Positions 22,947 through 30,823 of a DNA stretch of 32,776 bases are shown here, one piece after another. The first letter of the stretch is position 1; each line of letters starts with the position of its first letter. The stretch is from NCBI GenBank assembly GCA_964477085.1, contig CAYZDF010000033.1, forward strand, positions 1-32,776. The letters are read 5' to 3'. This stretch comes from Dichloromethanomonas sp964477085. GTDB taxonomy: Bacteria; Bacillota; Desulfitobacteriia; Desulfitobacteriales; Syntrophobotulaceae. The notes under the pieces are model-generated. The model worked only from the letters and a program-made list of their open reading frames with translations. It was not told where the DNA came from and did no database searches. The position numbers and the translations under genes were made by a program.

Positions 22947-23101
22947 TTGTTGATACTGTCTACTTCTTTTTCTTCTTTTTGGTCTGTGGCAGACCCATCT
23001 CCTGGGCTACTTCATATTTCAAATTTTCTATGTCCTTCATCTTTTCGTTATTTGTTTTAGCCATATTTGAACCTCCTTATATGTGTAGATAGTATCAACA
23101 A
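22947..23101. repeat. 17-bp inverted repeats bounding the mini-SASP gene
   Basis: TTGTTGATACTGTCTAC (22947-22963) and GTAGATAGTATCAACAA (23085-23101) are inverted copies with one mismatch, 155 bp end to end. One arm contains the stop codon of the small gene and the other overlaps its proposed -10 box. The arms could be binding sites for one protein, the ends of a tiny mobile or captured unit, or the base of a long RNA stem if both lie in one transcript. No target-site duplication was recognised. Confidence 0.65.
22960..23064 (-). CDS. Miniature alpha/beta-type small acid-soluble spore protein
   Basis: This 34-aa protein was found by reading the minus strand directly. It begins MAKTNNEKMKDIENLK, continues YEVAQEMGLPQT and ends in six lysines. 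The segment LKYEVAQEMGL matches the first conserved block of alpha/beta SASPs (LKYEIAQEFGV type), which contains the GPR cleavage site; the second conserved block of normal 60-70-aa SASPs is missing. AAGGAGG lies 7 bases before the ATG, an excellent site. A sigma-G-like promoter overlaps the recG terminator upstream. It probably binds DNA in the spore or serves as an amino-acid store, but at half length DNA binding is uncertain. Whether it is a reduced SASP or an independent peptide is open. Confidence 0.72.
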   Translation of the reverse strand: MAKTNNEKMKDIENLKYEVAQEMGLPQTKKKKKK

Positions 23102-23119
23102 GGTACAAATAAAAATACC
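23090..23119 (-). promoter_or_regulatory. Possible sigma-G promoter for the mini-SASP
   Basis: On the minus strand, GGTATT (23114-23119) and GATACTA (23090-23096) are separated by 17 bases; the -10 differs from CATACTA only at its first base. The start would be about 20 bases before the ATG. The -35 lies inside the right arm of the recG terminator. The match is imperfect, and the assignment leans on the gene being a SASP. Confidence 0.4.
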
Positions 23120-23136
23120 AGTAAATAACTGGTATT
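23111..23136 (-). terminator. Intrinsic terminator after recG
   Basis: AATACCAGT (23114-23122) and ACTGGTATT (23128-23136) form a 9-bp perfect stem with a 5-base loop, 25 bases after the recG stop. On the minus strand it is followed by TTTATTTG, with the stem itself ending in TT. It should end the sda-recG transcript. Confidence 0.7.
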
Positions 23137-23161
23137 ACCAAACTTCATTTAACCTAACCGC

Positions 23162-25606
23162 TTAGTTCACTCCGATTTTATCCTTCGGATATAGCTTTTC
23201 AACCTCTTGGTATAGTTTTTCATATTCCCCAGGTGAAGCTAATACTTTTTGCAGTATGCGATAGGCTTTTTCAACGTATATAGAATCCCTGCTTAGATCC
23301 GTTATTTTTAACTCAGGGACACCATGCTGGCGAAGCCCCAGCAGTTCACCCGGACCTCGAATTATTAGGTCTTCCTCGGCAATTTTAAATCCATCTTCTG
23401 TACTACACAGGATATTGAGACGAGCAGAATCTTTGACATTACTGATCAGAATACAGTATGATTGTGCACTACCCCTCCCTACTCTGCCTCTCAGCTGATG
23501 AAGCTGGGCCAGCCCAAATCTTTCAGCATCCTCTACGACCATCACCGAGGCGTTAGGGACATTGACACCGACTTCGACCACAGTGGTTGAGACAAGGATA
23601 TCAATCTGACCTTTTCGGAACTCCTGCATGATCAGTTCTTTTTCCTGGCCCTTGATTCTGCCATGTAACAAAGCAATCTTTTTGGCTGGAAAACGCTCTT
23701 TTAAAATTTCGGCTGTTTGGGTTGCAGAAACAAGATCAGACTTTTCCGTGTCTTCAACTAAGGGACAGACAACATATATCTGTCTGCCTACAGCCATCTG
23801 CTGTTCTAAAAATTTTTCCAGGCTTGGTCTGTTTCGTTCCGTGATCTTTTTCGTTATTATGGGCTTTCTGCCCGCCGGGAGTTCATTGATGACAGACAGT
23901 TGAAGATCTCCATAAAGCGTCAGGGCAAGGGTTCGGGGGATTGGTGTCGCGGTCATAACCAGGACATGAGGATTTTCTCCTTTATCCTCCAGAAGCGTTC
24001 GTTGTCTTACTCCGAATCGGTGCTGCTCGTCAGTCACAACCAGCCCCAATGAGTTAAAGCGAACGGTCTCTTGAATGAGGGCATGGGTACCAACGACAAC
24101 GTGGACTTTTCCACTATAAATCTGACTGAGGATCCGCTCTTTTTCACTTTTGCTCTGACTGCCGGTAAGAAGTACTACCCTGACTCCCAGAGGCTCAAAA
24201 GCAATTCTTAAGTTCTCAAAATGTTGTCCTGCCAGTATCTCGGTCGGTGCCATCATGGCGGCCTGATAATCTGATCCGACAGACTTTAAAATAGCTGTCA
24301 TGGCAACAACCGTTTTTCCTGATCCTACATCTCCCTGGACAAGTCGGGTCATCCCCTTATCCTGAGCCATATCCCTGAAGATTTCACCAATTACCCTTCT
24401 TTGGGCTTCAGTTAGCTTAAAAGGAAGACAGGAAACAAATCGTTTTACCAGTTCTCCTCCCTCTTTGATCACTGGGCTGGCTTTAACCTCACTGGGGGAA
24501 CGAAGACGGGACAAAGCCAATTGGAGGAAAAGCACTTCCTCTACCACTAGTCTGGCATGAGCCTTCTGGATTTGTTCCGCAGAAGAGGGAAAATGAATGG
24601 CGTGATAGGCTTCCGTACGCTTCATTAAATCCTTTTCTTCCGGCAATACTTCTGGAAAGATACTTTGGATTTGATCGCTAACGGTTTTGACAATACTTCG
24701 AATTGTTTTGGAATTAAGACGTGCTGTTTCGGAATAAATCGGAATAATCTCCTGCAGAGGGCCTGATGCCCCTCCTTTCACAATATCAGAGGCCAAGAGT
24801 TCCGGGATTCGTTTATTCCATTGAACTTTACCTGTAACCGCTACTTCTGTGCCTACTGGGAATTGTTTAGCAATATGTACCTGATTAAACCAAATGGCAT
24901 AGATACTTTTCCCATCCTGTACAATATGGAGCTTAATGACCTTAGTCCGTCCTCTGCTAACTTGGCTTCCGGCTACCGTCCCATTGATGGTTGCCAACTC
25001 ACCGTCCTGAAGCTCCTCAATCTTTTTTCGAGTCCGGAATTCATACCGGCGCGGAAAGTGTCTCAAAAGATCTTTAATTGTATAGATGCCCAAATTCTCA
25101 AATTGTTTGACCCTGAATGGTCCGACCCCTTTGACGTATTGCAGGTTTCGCTCGCATTCTAGGGATCCGTATGTCTCTTTGACTGTTGTCCCTTCTCGCT
25201 GATCATGGTCTTCCTGGTCAATCCTTGGAATCGCAAGAGTATCCTGGGTAGTCTGATTTTGGTTGTTTAAAGCTTGTTGTTCCTGTACAGATCGTTTTTT
25301 TTCTTTAGCCAACTCGATGGGGGTAATCGGGTGTATACTGAAATCCGAAGCATTTAGGATTTGCTTAAGTTCTATTAAGAGTGCTCTTCTTTTTAAAGGG
25401 CTGGACTGGGCATAATCTTGAGCCAGGCACTTCATCTGATAAATAATCTCTGAAGGAATCCCATCTTTCAGTCCCTGCAAGACCTCCAGCACGTAATCGC
25501 TGAAGCTGCCTATGGCCCCTGTATTGATATGTCCTTGTTTTTCCTCTGCCTTAATAGCCCGGGTTATACTCTGGATAATTTTCTGGATGTTCAGCAACAC
25601 TCTCAC
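23162..25606 (-). CDS. recG: ATP-dependent DNA helicase RecG
   Basis: RecG remodels stalled replication forks and branched DNA. At 814 aa it is about 120-150 residues longer than typical RecG: the usual N terminus (LQYVKGVGP) begins only at residue 155. The extension (1-150) has a helical part followed by a low-complexity Gln/Asn/Asp-rich linker. The wedge domain (about 190-280) contains the OB fold. The helicase core has Walker A GDVGSGKT (425-432), DEQHRFG, TATPIPRTLA and the RGRVGRG motif VI. The start is uncertain: GTG at 25606 is preceded by GGTTAG, and a TTG three codons later has AGGTGA at good spacing. It follows sdaAA by about 70 bases. Confidence 0.95.
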   Translation of the reverse strand: MRVLLNIQKIIQSITRAIKAEEKQGHINTGAIGSFSDYVLEVLQGLKDGIPSEIIYQMKCLAQDYAQSSPLKRRALLIELKQILNASDFSIHPITPIELAKEKKRSVQEQQALNNQNQTTQDTLAIPRIDQEDHDQREGTTVKETYGSLECERNLQYVKGVGPFRVKQFENLGIYTIKDLLRHFPRRYEFRTRKKIEELQDGELATINGTVAGSQVSRGRTKVIKLHIVQDGKSIYAIWFNQVHIAKQFPVGTEVAVTGKVQWNKRIPELLASDIVKGGASGPLQEIIPIYSETARLNSKTIRSIVKTVSDQIQSIFPEVLPEEKDLMKRTEAYHAIHFPSSAEQIQKAHARLVVEEVLFLQLALSRLRSPSEVKASPVIKEGGELVKRFVSCLPFKLTEAQRRVIGEIFRDMAQDKGMTRLVQGDVGSGKTVVAMTAILKSVGSDYQAAMMAPTEILAGQHFENLRIAFEPLGVRVVLLTGSQSKSEKERILSQIYSGKVHVVVGTHALIQETVRFNSLGLVVTDEQHRFGVRQRTLLEDKGENPHVLVMTATPIPRTLALTLYGDLQLSVINELPAGRKPIITKKITERNRPSLEKFLEQQMAVGRQIYVVCPLVEDTEKSDLVSATQTAEILKERFPAKKIALLHGRIKGQEKELIMQEFRKGQIDILVSTTVVEVGVNVPNASVMVVEDAERFGLAQLHQLRGRVGRGSAQSYCILISNVKDSARLNILCSTEDGFKIAEEDLIIRGPGELLGLRQHGVPELKITDLSRDSIYVEKAYRILQKVLASPGEYEKLYQEVEKLYPKDKIGVN

Positions 25607-25678
25607 CTAACCAAACAAATATTATTTTTCCACCTCGCCCATTTGAGCCACTCTCTATTGGAAATCACAGACCTTACT

Positions 25679-26545
25679 TTATTGATTCTGTCGGTTTCTT
25701 ATACTCTCTCCGGTCGGAGTAACTGCCAATCCACCATGGGCTGTCTCTTTTAAACTACAGGGCATTTGTCTGCCGATGGAAGCCATGGCATCAATCACTT
25801 CATCCACTGGGATCGCGCTTTTTACCCCTGCCATAACCATCTCAGCCGCTGTCATAGCGAGCACCGCAGCCGTCGCATTCCTCTTCACGCAAGGGACTTC
25901 GACTAGCCCTGCAACCGGATCACAGACCAGTCCCAAAAAACTCTTTAAGGCGATAGCTGCAGCGTGCCCTGTCTCTTCCGGTGTACCACCTGCTAATTCC
26001 ACCGCAGCAGCTGCAGCCATTCCTGCTGCAGATCCGATCTCAGCCTGACAACCTCCTTCGGCACCAGAAACGCTGGCCCGATCAGCAATGACCATCCCCA
26101 TCCCTGCCGCGGTAAAAAGAGCCCCAATGACAGCCTCATCTGAAGCATCTATAACATCCTTAACTGTCAGTATAACTGCAGGTATGACCCCACAAGACCC
26201 CGCTGTCGGTGCTGCAACAATTCTGCCCATACCTGCATTGACTTCAGCGACAGCGATAGCTCTGGCAGCAGCTTGGTTCATGGTATCTCCCATAAGGGAC
26301 TTTCTACTCTTTCGAAGTTTTTCTAAGCGAGCAGCATCTCCCCCCACCAAACCCGACAATGATCGCCATTTACCTGTCATTCCCTGGTCAACCGACTCTT
26401 GCATAACAGAGTAGTTCTGTTTCATCCGATCGAGGAGCTGTTCTCTGAGAACTCCTGTCATTTCGATTTCTTCCTGAAGAACGATCTCACTAACCGGCAG
26501 ATTCCTTTCATTCGCTCTCTCCATAAGTTGACGATATGAACGCAT
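25679..26545 (-). CDS. sdaAA: L-serine dehydratase, iron-sulfur-dependent, alpha subunit
   Basis: This is the catalytic subunit of the oxygen-sensitive [4Fe-4S] L-serine dehydratase, which converts serine to pyruvate and ammonia. The 288-aa sequence has the Ser-binding segment APTAGSCGVIP with C118, SGAEGGCQAEIG with C166, and LVCDPVAGLVEVPC with C208 and C219; three of these cysteines should ligate the cluster. The C terminus contains KETAHGGLAVTPTG. The ATG at 26545 follows AGGAGG. It pairs with sdaAB, 63 bases upstream; the two-subunit form is typical of Firmicutes. Pyruvate from this route can lead to acetyl-phosphate and the acetate kinase encoded in this window. Confidence 0.96.
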   Translation of the reverse strand: MRSYRQLMERANERNLPVSEIVLQEEIEMTGVLREQLLDRMKQNYSVMQESVDQGMTGKWRSLSGLVGGDAARLEKLRKSRKSLMGDTMNQAAARAIAVAEVNAGMGRIVAAPTAGSCGVIPAVILTVKDVIDASDEAVIGALFTAAGMGMVIADRASVSGAEGGCQAEIGSAAGMAAAAAVELAGGTPEETGHAAAIALKSFLGLVCDPVAGLVEVPCVKRNATAAVLAMTAAEMVMAGVKSAIPVDEVIDAMASIGRQMPCSLKETAHGGLAVTPTGESIRNRQNQ

Positions 26546-26608
26546 CTTAACCTCCTGGCAGCCATTAACCTTGCCATATTATGCTTGGCAATCATCTTTA
26601 AGCTATTT

Positions 26609-27277
26609 CTAACTTAATGGTTCGATGAACATCACACTATAGATCTTAGACAGCTCTCCTATCTCTCCGATCACTTCTTCTTTAATCTTTTCATCCGTCT
26701 CAATAAGAGCCAGTGCCCTTCGTCCTTTTCCTTCGCGGGATACCCGCATTTGAGCAATATTGATCCTGGCAGAGGCTAAGACCTTGGTAATCTCAGCAAT
26801 CATCCCCGGAGAGTCGACATACTGTAAAACAAGAGTAGGATACTCGCCCGTGAATTCCACCGAAAATTCATTGACCTCTGTGATCAGGATCCTGCCTCCA
26901 CCGAGGGAACAGCCAGTTATCTTGGCTTTTTCTCCTCCTATTCCACTTAAGCAAAATTGGACCGAATTGGGGTGAACTTCACCTAAATGAGTCTTTTCAA
27001 AAGTGATCGGGATTCCTGCCTCATCGGCAAGCTTTGATGCAAACCGGATTCGTTCATCATCCGGTTGCATCCCCATTAGTCCTGCAGTTAGTGCCAAATG
27101 TGTTCCGTGCCCTTTTCCTGTTTCAGCAAAGGAGCCATGTAAAAGAATCCTGGCTTTAGTCACATTATTCCCTAATATCTTTCGTGCCATAAGTCCGAGT
27201 CTAACAGCTCCCGCCGTATGTGAACTGGACGGGCCTACCATGATTGGCCCCAGCATATCAAAAATACGGGTTTTCAT
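26609..27277 (-). CDS. sdaAB: L-serine dehydratase, iron-sulfur-dependent, beta subunit
   Basis: The beta subunit partners with SdaAA. The 222-aa protein begins MKTRIFDMLGPIMVGPSSSHTAGAVRLG, the family signature, with a central GSFAETGKGHGTHLAL. An ACT domain occupies about residues 148-222 (LVLQYVDSPGMIAEITKVLA) and is a likely site of serine or other amino-acid regulation. The ATG at 27277 has GAGGAGG upstream. It follows a strong terminator after fakA, so it may rely on its own promoter or on readthrough; I found no convincing promoter in the 83 bases between. Confidence 0.96.
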   Translation of the reverse strand: MKTRIFDMLGPIMVGPSSSHTAGAVRLGLMARKILGNNVTKARILLHGSFAETGKGHGTHLALTAGLMGMQPDDERIRFASKLADEAGIPITFEKTHLGEVHPNSVQFCLSGIGGEKAKITGCSLGGGRILITEVNEFSVEFTGEYPTLVLQYVDSPGMIAEITKVLASARINIAQMRVSREGKGRRALALIETDEKIKEEVIGEIGELSKIYSVMFIEPLS

Positions 27278-27360
27278 ACCAATCCTCCTCGTGCTGCACC
27301 CCGAATATCCAAGATTCTACAACTTGTCACTCTTCATAATTATCAGCTTCTTGTCACGAT

Positions 27361-27388
27361 GAAAAAACCCTTCGGCTGAACCGAAGGG
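27361..27388 (-). terminator. Strong intrinsic terminator after fakA
   Basis: CCCTTCGG (27368-27375) and CCGAAGGG (27381-27388) form an 8-bp perfect stem with a 5-base loop. On the minus strand it is followed directly by six Ts. It begins a few bases after the fakA stop and separates asp23-fakA from sdaAB-sdaAA-recG. Confidence 0.85.
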
Positions 27389-27395
27389 ATATTTC

Positions 27396-29114
27396 TTATT
27401 CAACACCAAGAATATAATAGTATAATGGCTGTTTTCCTGAATACACTTCGACTTCAACATCCGCTCGTTCGCTTTCCAACCACTCTTCCAAAATCTTGAC
27501 ATCTTCTTCAGCCATATCCTTGCCATAAAAGATAGTAACAAGCTCCTTGTCTCTCCAATTGAGAGCATCTAAGACTTGCTTCGCAACTTCAAAGATATCT
27601 CTGCCTGTCGTTGATATCTTATCTTCCACTAGACCAAGAATATCACCTTCGGTAATTTCCAGGTCACCATACTGGGAATTCCTGACTGCATAGGTCACTT
27701 CACCTGATCCAACCTGGGACAATGCACTGGACATTCCCGCGAAGTTCTTCTCCGGTGAATGCTCTGAATTAAAGGCCAACAAAGCCGAGATCGCTTGCGG
27801 TATGGATTTGGTAGGGACAACATAGACTTGTCTCGTTTCAACAATTTCGTTGACCTGACTGGCTGCCATAATAATATTACCGTTATTTGGCAGAATATAA
27901 ACATTTTTAGCTGGAACCTTCAAGACAGCCTCTGCTAAATCCTTAGTACTAGGATTCATGGTCTGCCCACCGAAAACTACCTCTTCTACACCGAGACTCT
28001 TAAATACTTCGGCAATCCCTTCTCCCATGGAAACCGCTACAATACCGTATTCCTTGAGTTCAGCTTCGCCCACGGGAACACTTTGCTCCGTTGTTCCATC
28101 AGCAAGAGAATCGTTAAAAGCTTCATCTGTAGCTTCGGTATGACTTTCTTTAGCCTGATGGCTGGCAGCTTCATTCTGTGCCAGCATATTATGAATCTGA
28201 ACCTCATGCAGAGATCCATGCTTGATCGCATAATCCAAAACATATCCAGGGTTTTTAGTATGGATGTGTATCTTGACCACTTCGTCCGTACCCACAACCA
28301 GTAAACTATCTCCTTCGTTCAGAAGATCGTGTTTAATGATATTCAGATTAAGTTTCTTGCCCTTCACCAAAAATTCTGTACAATAAGGAAATTCTATGCT
28401 CTCAACAGCTGAGATTCCGGAAGCTTGAGGTTCAGCTATTTCCTTTTCAGGCTTAGGTTCCTGTGGAGTAAATGTTTGGCCTTCCAGCGCAGCAATCCAG
28501 CCCCGTATAATGGTAAGAAATCCTTTTCCACCAGCATCTACCACTCCGGCTTGTTTCAAAACGGGTAACAATTCAGGGGTATGGACAAGAGCGGTTTCCC
28601 CTTTTTCATAGCCTGCTTTCAGCACCTCAAGGATATCTGCCTCTCCCGCTTTAGCTTTATTCTGTGCTCCCCGGGCCGTCTCCCGAGAAACGGTAAGGAT
28701 GGTTCCTTCTACTGGTTTCATCACGGCTTTATAGGCTGTTTCCACCCCTGATTGTAAAGCATGCGCCACTTGCAGGGCATTTGCTTCTTTAAGCCCTTCG
28801 AAACCTTTAGCAATCCCTCTCATGATCTGAGAAAGGATGACACCGGAATTCCCTCTGGCCCCCATTAATGACCCTGTGGAAGCCGCACTTGCAACCTCGG
28901 AAATGGAACCTCCAGCCACTTTTTCAGCAGCCTGATAAGCTGCTCTAAACGTTAAATTCATGTTCGTACCCGTATCTCCATCGGGAACGGGAAAAACATT
29001 GAGAGAATCAATCTCCTTCTTGTTCTGTTCCAAAATCAAGGACCCAGCACCAAACATCTTTTTTAATCGATGACCATCTATCGTTACTGTTTTAGAGTCA
29101 GTCGCCACTTTCAA
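27396..29114 (-). CDS. fakA: Fatty acid kinase catalytic subunit FakA (DhaL/DAK2 domain)
   Basis: FakA phosphorylates fatty acids bound to FakB (DegV family) to acyl-phosphate for membrane phospholipid synthesis. The 572-aa protein has an N-terminal DhaL-type kinase domain (about 12-205) with the Mg-ATP ligands in PVPDGDTGTNM (43-52) and GARGNSGVILSQ; a middle domain (about 235-330) with HIHTKNPG; an acidic linker (about 315-345); and a C-terminal DegV-like domain (about 350-572) with GGQTMNPST and LPNNGNI. The start is TTG at 29114 with AGGAGG. It follows asp23 by 42 bases, the conserved yloU-yloV order. No fakB is in the window. Confidence 0.94.
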   Translation of the reverse strand: MKVATDSKTVTIDGHRLKKMFGAGSLILEQNKKEIDSLNVFPVPDGDTGTNMNLTFRAAYQAAEKVAGGSISEVASAASTGSLMGARGNSGVILSQIMRGIAKGFEGLKEANALQVAHALQSGVETAYKAVMKPVEGTILTVSRETARGAQNKAKAGEADILEVLKAGYEKGETALVHTPELLPVLKQAGVVDAGGKGFLTIIRGWIAALEGQTFTPQEPKPEKEIAEPQASGISAVESIEFPYCTEFLVKGKKLNLNIIKHDLLNEGDSLLVVGTDEVVKIHIHTKNPGYVLDYAIKHGSLHEVQIHNMLAQNEAASHQAKESHTEATDEAFNDSLADGTTEQSVPVGEAELKEYGIVAVSMGEGIAEVFKSLGVEEVVFGGQTMNPSTKDLAEAVLKVPAKNVYILPNNGNIIMAASQVNEIVETRQVYVVPTKSIPQAISALLAFNSEHSPEKNFAGMSSALSQVGSGEVTYAVRNSQYGDLEITEGDILGLVEDKISTTGRDIFEVAKQVLDALNWRDKELVTIFYGKDMAEEDVKILEEWLESERADVEVEVYSGKQPLYYYILGVE

Positions 29115-29156
29115 AACTTATCCTCCTACTCATCTGCTAATCCATAAACTTCTTTT

Positions 29157-29513
29157 CTATTCTAAGAACCTTACTCCTTGCACATTGACGTTAACTTCTG
29201 CAACATTAAGACCGGTCATGGTCTCTACTGTGTAACGAACTCTATCCATGACATTAGCTGCAACTTCTGAAATTTTAACACCATAGCCGACGATGATATT
29301 GAGATCGATAATAACTGATTCTTCCCTAAAGGTTACTATAACCCCCTTGGAAAGATTCTCTCGTTTTAATAATCCGGATACACCATCTGATATCTTGCGG
29401 GAAGCCATCCCTACCAAGCCATAACACTCAATGGCTGCTGCACCTGCTATCGTTGCAATTACTTCCTCAGAAATATCTACTTTCCCCAGTTTGGTTTCCA
29501 TTAATTTTCCCAT
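29157..29513 (-). CDS. Asp23/Gls24 family envelope stress protein (YloU-like)
   Basis: The 118-aa protein belongs to the Asp23/Gls24 family; in Staphylococcus Asp23 is membrane-anchored through AmaP and linked to the cell-envelope stress response. It has the core segments VDISEEVIATIAGAAAIECYGLVGM, then VIVTFREESVIIDLNIIVGYG, and the C-terminal VNVNVQGVRF. There is no transmembrane segment. The ATG at 29513 has GAGGT upstream; an internal ATG five codons in is an alternative. It heads the asp23-fakA transcript and is divergent from rpmB. The YloU name is a positional ortholog inference. Confidence 0.93.
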   Translation of the reverse strand: MGKLMETKLGKVDISEEVIATIAGAAAIECYGLVGMASRKISDGVSGLLKRENLSKGVIVTFREESVIIDLNIIVGYGVKISEVAANVMDRVRYTVETMTGLNVAEVNVNVQGVRFLE

Positions 29514-29634
29514 CTCTGAAACCTCACTTTCTTTAAGGTTTTGTATTATGTAGGATGAACACTAAATCCCTTTGTAAGAACTATTCAAAATAAGGGAAAA
29601 CTAAACCATGTTAGTTTTTTATATAGTTTGAATA

Positions 29635-29643
29635 ATTATATCA
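29635..29643 (-). promoter_or_regulatory. Extended -10 promoter for asp23-fakA
   Basis: On the minus strand, TGA directly precedes a perfect TATAAT (29635-29640), an extended -10 arrangement. The -35 region 17 bases upstream is not conserved. The predicted leader is about 115 bases. A TTGACG lies further upstream (near 29680) but at the wrong distance. Confidence 0.5.
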
Positions 29644-29679
29644 TTTACAAATAGGATAATATACGGACAGTTATTCGTC

Positions 29680-29693
29680 AAATACTAGTATTT
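29680..29693. repeat. 14-bp palindrome in the asp23/rpmB gap
   Basis: AAATACTAGTATTT is a perfect palindrome in the middle of the 292-base divergent gap between asp23 and rpmB. An AGTATTTTTA motif recurs 16 bases further on. It lies between the two divergent promoters and could be a regulator site, though AT-rich DNA yields such palindromes by chance. No small gene was seen in this gap. Confidence 0.3.
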
Positions 29694-29737
29694 TTACTTT
29701 CTTAGTATTTTTAAAAGAATTAATAAATACCAAGCTC

Positions 29738-29766
29738 TTGCTAATTATCCAAAGATCTGCTAAACT
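29738..29766 (+). promoter_or_regulatory. Candidate promoter for rpmB
   Basis: TTGCTA (29738-29743) and TAAACT (29761-29766) are separated by 17 bases, each matching four of six positions. The start would be about 30 bases before the rpmB ATG, a spacing usual for a ribosomal-protein gene. Confidence 0.4.
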
Positions 29767-29805
29767 GTAGTAGTGTCATTTTTGGGTGAAAAGGAGGTAG
29801 TAATC

Positions 29806-29997
29806 ATGGCTAATATTTGTGCTATTTGCGGAAAAGGAGTTTCGACTGGAATGAACGTAAGTCACTCCCATATTCGCTCTAAGCGCACCTGGAAACCGAA
29901 CCTCCAGCGTGTACGTGCTGTAGTAAACGGTACTCCCACCCATGTCAAGGTTTGCACAAGATGCCTTCGTTCGGGTAAAGTTCAACGCGCTATTTAA
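29806..29997 (+). CDS. rpmB: 50S ribosomal protein L28
   Basis: L28 is a large-subunit protein near the E site. The 63-aa product begins MANICAICGKGVSTGMNVSHS and has two CxxC pairs (CAIC and CTRC), the zinc-binding form. The block RSKRTWKPNLQRVRAVVNGT is conserved. The frame extends 11 codons upstream of 29806, but AAGGAGG placed 7 bases before this ATG, together with the family N terminus, fixes the start. It is a single-gene transcript: own promoter, a strong terminator downstream, divergent from asp23 and convergent with thiN. In Bacillus spoVM lies near here; I did not find it. Confidence 0.98.
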   Translation: MANICAICGKGVSTGMNVSHSHIRSKRTWKPNLQRVRAVVNGTPTHVKVCTRCLRSGKVQRAI

Positions 29998-30030
29998 TTG
30001 ACTTGTCAATTACATTCACTCTTATTATAA

Positions 30031-30058
30031 ACCCTGGCTTATCAGCCAGGGTTTTTTA
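30031..30058 (+). terminator. Strong intrinsic terminator after rpmB
   Basis: ACCCTGGC (30031-30038) and GCCAGGGT (30045-30052) form an 8-bp perfect stem with a 6-base loop, followed by TTTTT on the plus strand. On the minus strand the stem is followed by TTATAATAAG, so it may also act weakly against thiN transcription coming the other way. Confidence 0.88.
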
Positions 30059-30071
30059 ATATTTTCCATAA

Positions 30072-30091
30072 AGAAAGTATAACCACTTTCT
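30072..30091 (-). terminator. Weak hairpin after thiN
   Basis: AGAAAGT (30072-30078) and ACTTTCT (30085-30091) form a 7-bp stem with a 6-base loop, about 40 bases beyond the thiN stop. Only TT follows on the minus strand, so termination would be weak; with the hairpin at 30031-30052 it may end the rsgA-rpe-thiN transcript. Confidence 0.35.
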
Positions 30092-30132
30092 GATCTATCA
30101 ATTTTGTTCTAATAAACTACTTTTATGAGTTG

Positions 30133-30810
30133 TCATTTAAAATTGTCATTTAAGTTATCATTTAAAAGAATAATTAAAACCTTTCCTTCTTGTACTTCAA
30201 TTTCCGCTAACTCTTCGTTAAACACGTTACTAATTCCACGGGTGGTATTTTGAAATAAGGTAAGATTATTTAATTCGTAGTACAACCCTCGCGATGTCAC
30301 TCTGGCTTGTTCTGAAAGAGAGATAATGGAAAGTTGCTGGCCTTCTATTCCTTTGAGCAATTCCTTACCGGGAAGCATTACCCAAGCTGTGAAAGAAGAA
30401 TCTACTAATTTGATCCGACGGTTCTTTTCGGCGAATCCGAGCATTAAAGAGATGTTACCTAATAAGTGATCCAATCTCCTTCCGGCAGCCGCATAAAGGT
30501 ATATGGCGTCTTCCTGACAGCCATAACCCTGAAGATAAGTTTCTGCGTAGGCTAGAGCTAGTTCGAGGTCTGTCTCATCTTTTTCGCGCGGAAACTTTTT
30601 TATTTTGGTGTTATGATTCTGGCAAATCTTTAAACTATCCTCTGTAATAGAATCAAGATCTCCGATCAAAACGTCAGGAAATTTGCCGGCAGCAAGGGCA
30701 TGGTTACCACCCCCATCAGCGCAGATCAGTACATCAATTTCTTGCGTCGCCAGCTCTCTCTGTCCCCAGGACACATTCCATTCACCATTGGCCATCACTG
30801 CTACTTTCAT
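30133..30810 (-). CDS. thiN: Thiamine pyrophosphokinase
   Basis: ThiN transfers pyrophosphate from ATP to thiamine, giving thiamine diphosphate. The 225-aa protein has the family motifs ADGGGNHAL (about 31-39), IGDLDSI (about 48-54) and FPREKDETDLELAL, with AAAGRRLDHLLGN in the substrate pocket. The C-terminal beta domain binds thiamine (GLYYELNNLTL, then TTRGISN). The ATG at 30810 has GGTGG 7 bases upstream; the longer frame to 30849 overlaps rpe and is unlikely. It begins 13 bases after the rpe stop. The last residues are a small repeat (LNDN-LNDN) encoded by three copies of TTAAATGA, the last of which holds the stop codon. Confidence 0.95.
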   Translation of the reverse strand: MKVAVMANGEWNVSWGQRELATQEIDVLICADGGGNHALAAGKFPDVLIGDLDSITEDSLKICQNHNTKIKKFPREKDETDLELALAYAETYLQGYGCQEDAIYLYAAAGRRLDHLLGNISLMLGFAEKNRRIKLVDSSFTAWVMLPGKELLKGIEGQQLSIISLSEQARVTSRGLYYELNNLTLFQNTTRGISNVFNEELAEIEVQEGKVLIILLNDNLNDNFK

Positions 30811-30823
30811 TTCGACACCACCG

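Noticed and set aside
22847..23092. 81-codon plus-strand frame after the MFS gene
   Set aside because: It overlaps the MFS 3' end and lies antisense to the mini-SASP; it has no ribosome-binding site and an arbitrary hydrophobic composition rich in Phe from the poly-Lys codons of the other strand.
22947..23101. Insertion sequence or MITE defined by the 17-bp inverted repeats
   Set aside because: No transposase, no recognisable target duplication, and the interior is a plausible native spore gene; kept as an open question rather than called mobile.
30000..30132. Possible spoVM between rpmB and thiN, as in Bacillus
   Set aside because: No frame resembling the 26-residue SpoVM was found on either strand; the gap holds only two hairpins.
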